A stretch of 64,000 bases of DNA from JAWWPG01 sp033850885. GTDB taxonomy: Bacteria > Actinomycetota > Actinomycetes > Propionibacteriales > Nocardioidaceae. The translations under genes were made by a program, and so were the position numbers. A model generated the notes under the pieces. That model worked only from the letters and a program-made list of their open reading frames with translations, was not told the origin of the DNA and did no database searches. The stretch lies in the NCBI GenBank assembly GCA_033850885.1, contig JAWWPG010000063.1, forward strand, positions 1 through 64,000, written 5' to 3'. This document shows, one piece after another, positions 63,490 to 64,000 of this stretch (the first letter of the stretch is position 1; the number at the start of each line of letters is the position of its first letter).

Positions 63490-64000
63490 ATGACGACATC
63501 AGCGACCATCGCCGTCACCGGCGCCACGGGTCGCCTCGGGGGAAGGGTCGCCCGGGCACTCGCCGCTGAGGGTCGCCCCCAGCGCCTGGTGGTTCGACGA
63601 CCAGAGGCGGCCCCGGCCCTTCCGCTGTCCGAGGTCGCCTCCGCGTCGTACGGCGACAGCGCGGCATCCCGGGAGGCGCTCCGCGGCGTGGAGACCTTGT
63701 TCATGGTGTCAGGCTCGGAGTCGATCGACCGGGTCTCCCAACACCTGTCCTTCGTTGACGCCGCGGCCGAGGCCGGTGTCGCACACGTCGTGTACACGTC
63801 GTTCTACGCCGCGGCGCCTGACGCGGTGTTCACCTTGGCTCGCGACCACTGGTCAACCGAGGAGCACATCCGAGCCAGCGGGATGAGGTGGACATTCCTG
63901 AGGGACAACGTCTACCTCGACTTCATGCCGATGCTCGCCGGCCCAGATGGGGTGATCCGGGGTCCCGCCGGTGCCGGACGCGTCTCCGCCGTTGCCCAGG
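63490..64000 (+). CDS. NmrA/NAD(P)H-binding family protein, partial
   Basis: The first 170 residues of an atypical short-chain dehydrogenase of the NmrA/YtfG type; it runs off the window. The N-terminal dinucleotide motif is AVTGATGRLGGRVARALAAE, followed by SASYGDSAASREALRGVETL and YTSFYAAAPDAVFTLARDHW. Members include quinone or NADPH-binding redox sensors. ATG 63490 has a -10 box upstream. Substrate not known. Confidence 0.85.
   Translation, partial: MTTSATIAVTGATGRLGGRVARALAAEGRPQRLVVRRPEAAPALPLSEVASASYGDSAASREALRGVETLFMVSGSESIDRVSQHLSFVDAAAEAGVAHVVYTSFYAAAPDAVFTLARDHWSTEEHIRASGMRWTFLRDNVYLDFMPMLAGPDGVIRGPAGAGRVSAVAQ

Overview
The window is high-GC DNA from an actinobacterium (Actinomycetota). 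The evidence is a complete Pup-proteasome locus (mpa, dop, pup, prcB, prcA, pafA, pafB/pafC), the mycothiol gene mshC, the RNA polymerase-binding protein RbpA, an F420-type luciferase-like oxidoreductase, frequent GTG starts and many -10-like TANNNT hexamers 6-9 nt upstream of start codons, typical of leaderless actinobacterial transcripts. The gene set fits a Propionibacteriales/Nocardioidaceae-like organism, but that placement is inference. No rRNA, tRNA, transposase, phage or CRISPR was recognised; most of the window looks like stable chromosomal core.

Layout. 1-6.4 kb: uppP, a CorA-type transporter, a histidine phosphatase, DUF3090, an SCO1664-type kinase-like protein, mshC and a PAC2-family gene. 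6.5-10 kb: cobalamin-dependent metH. 10.2-16.3 kb: a five-gene dipeptide/oligopeptide ABC importer. 16.3-34.5 kb: a RecB-like nuclease, a site-2 protease, trmI, then the proteasome locus with an FKBP lipoprotein, pafBC, tatA, tatC, a lipid-kinase-like gene and helY. 34.6-37.3 kb: a 5'-3' exonuclease, an M24 peptidase, an Lrp/AsnC regulator and a tiny ORF. 37.4-44.5 kb: a lysine-degradation cluster (kamA divergent from kdd, an amidohydrolase, kamD, kamE, kal). 44.9-47.6 kb: lnt, ppm1 and fxsA (lipoprotein acylation and mannosylation). 47.7-52.5 kb: rbpA behind a SigR-type promoter, a UMF1 transporter, a glycerophosphodiesterase, a 22-bp tandem repeat, an F420-type oxidoreductase and small proteins. 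52.5-56.3 kb: an HTH-MurA fusion, glmS and a small protein (amino-sugar and wall metabolism). 56.4-64 kb: a frameshifted aminotransferase, an esterase/ATP-grasp/aldo-keto reductase run, DUF6918, a glycosyltransferase, an SDR, a 43-residue basic protein and the start of an NmrA-like gene.

How they work together. Pup is conjugated by PafA, removed by Dop, read by the Mpa ring and degraded by PrcAB, while PafBC controls the DNA-damage response from the same locus. KamA, KamDE, Kdd and Kal cover most of the lysine-to-acetyl-CoA/butyrate route, but the cleavage enzyme Kce is not in the window. Lnt and Ppm1 supply lipoprotein maturation for the several lipoproteins seen. The strongest leads are the HTH-MurA gene with a palindrome over its promoter, the esterase/ATP-grasp cluster, the lysine cluster with an embedded amidohydrolase, and several repeat families (GGTGCACC palindromes, a 25-bp perfect inverted repeat, a 22-bp tandem array).
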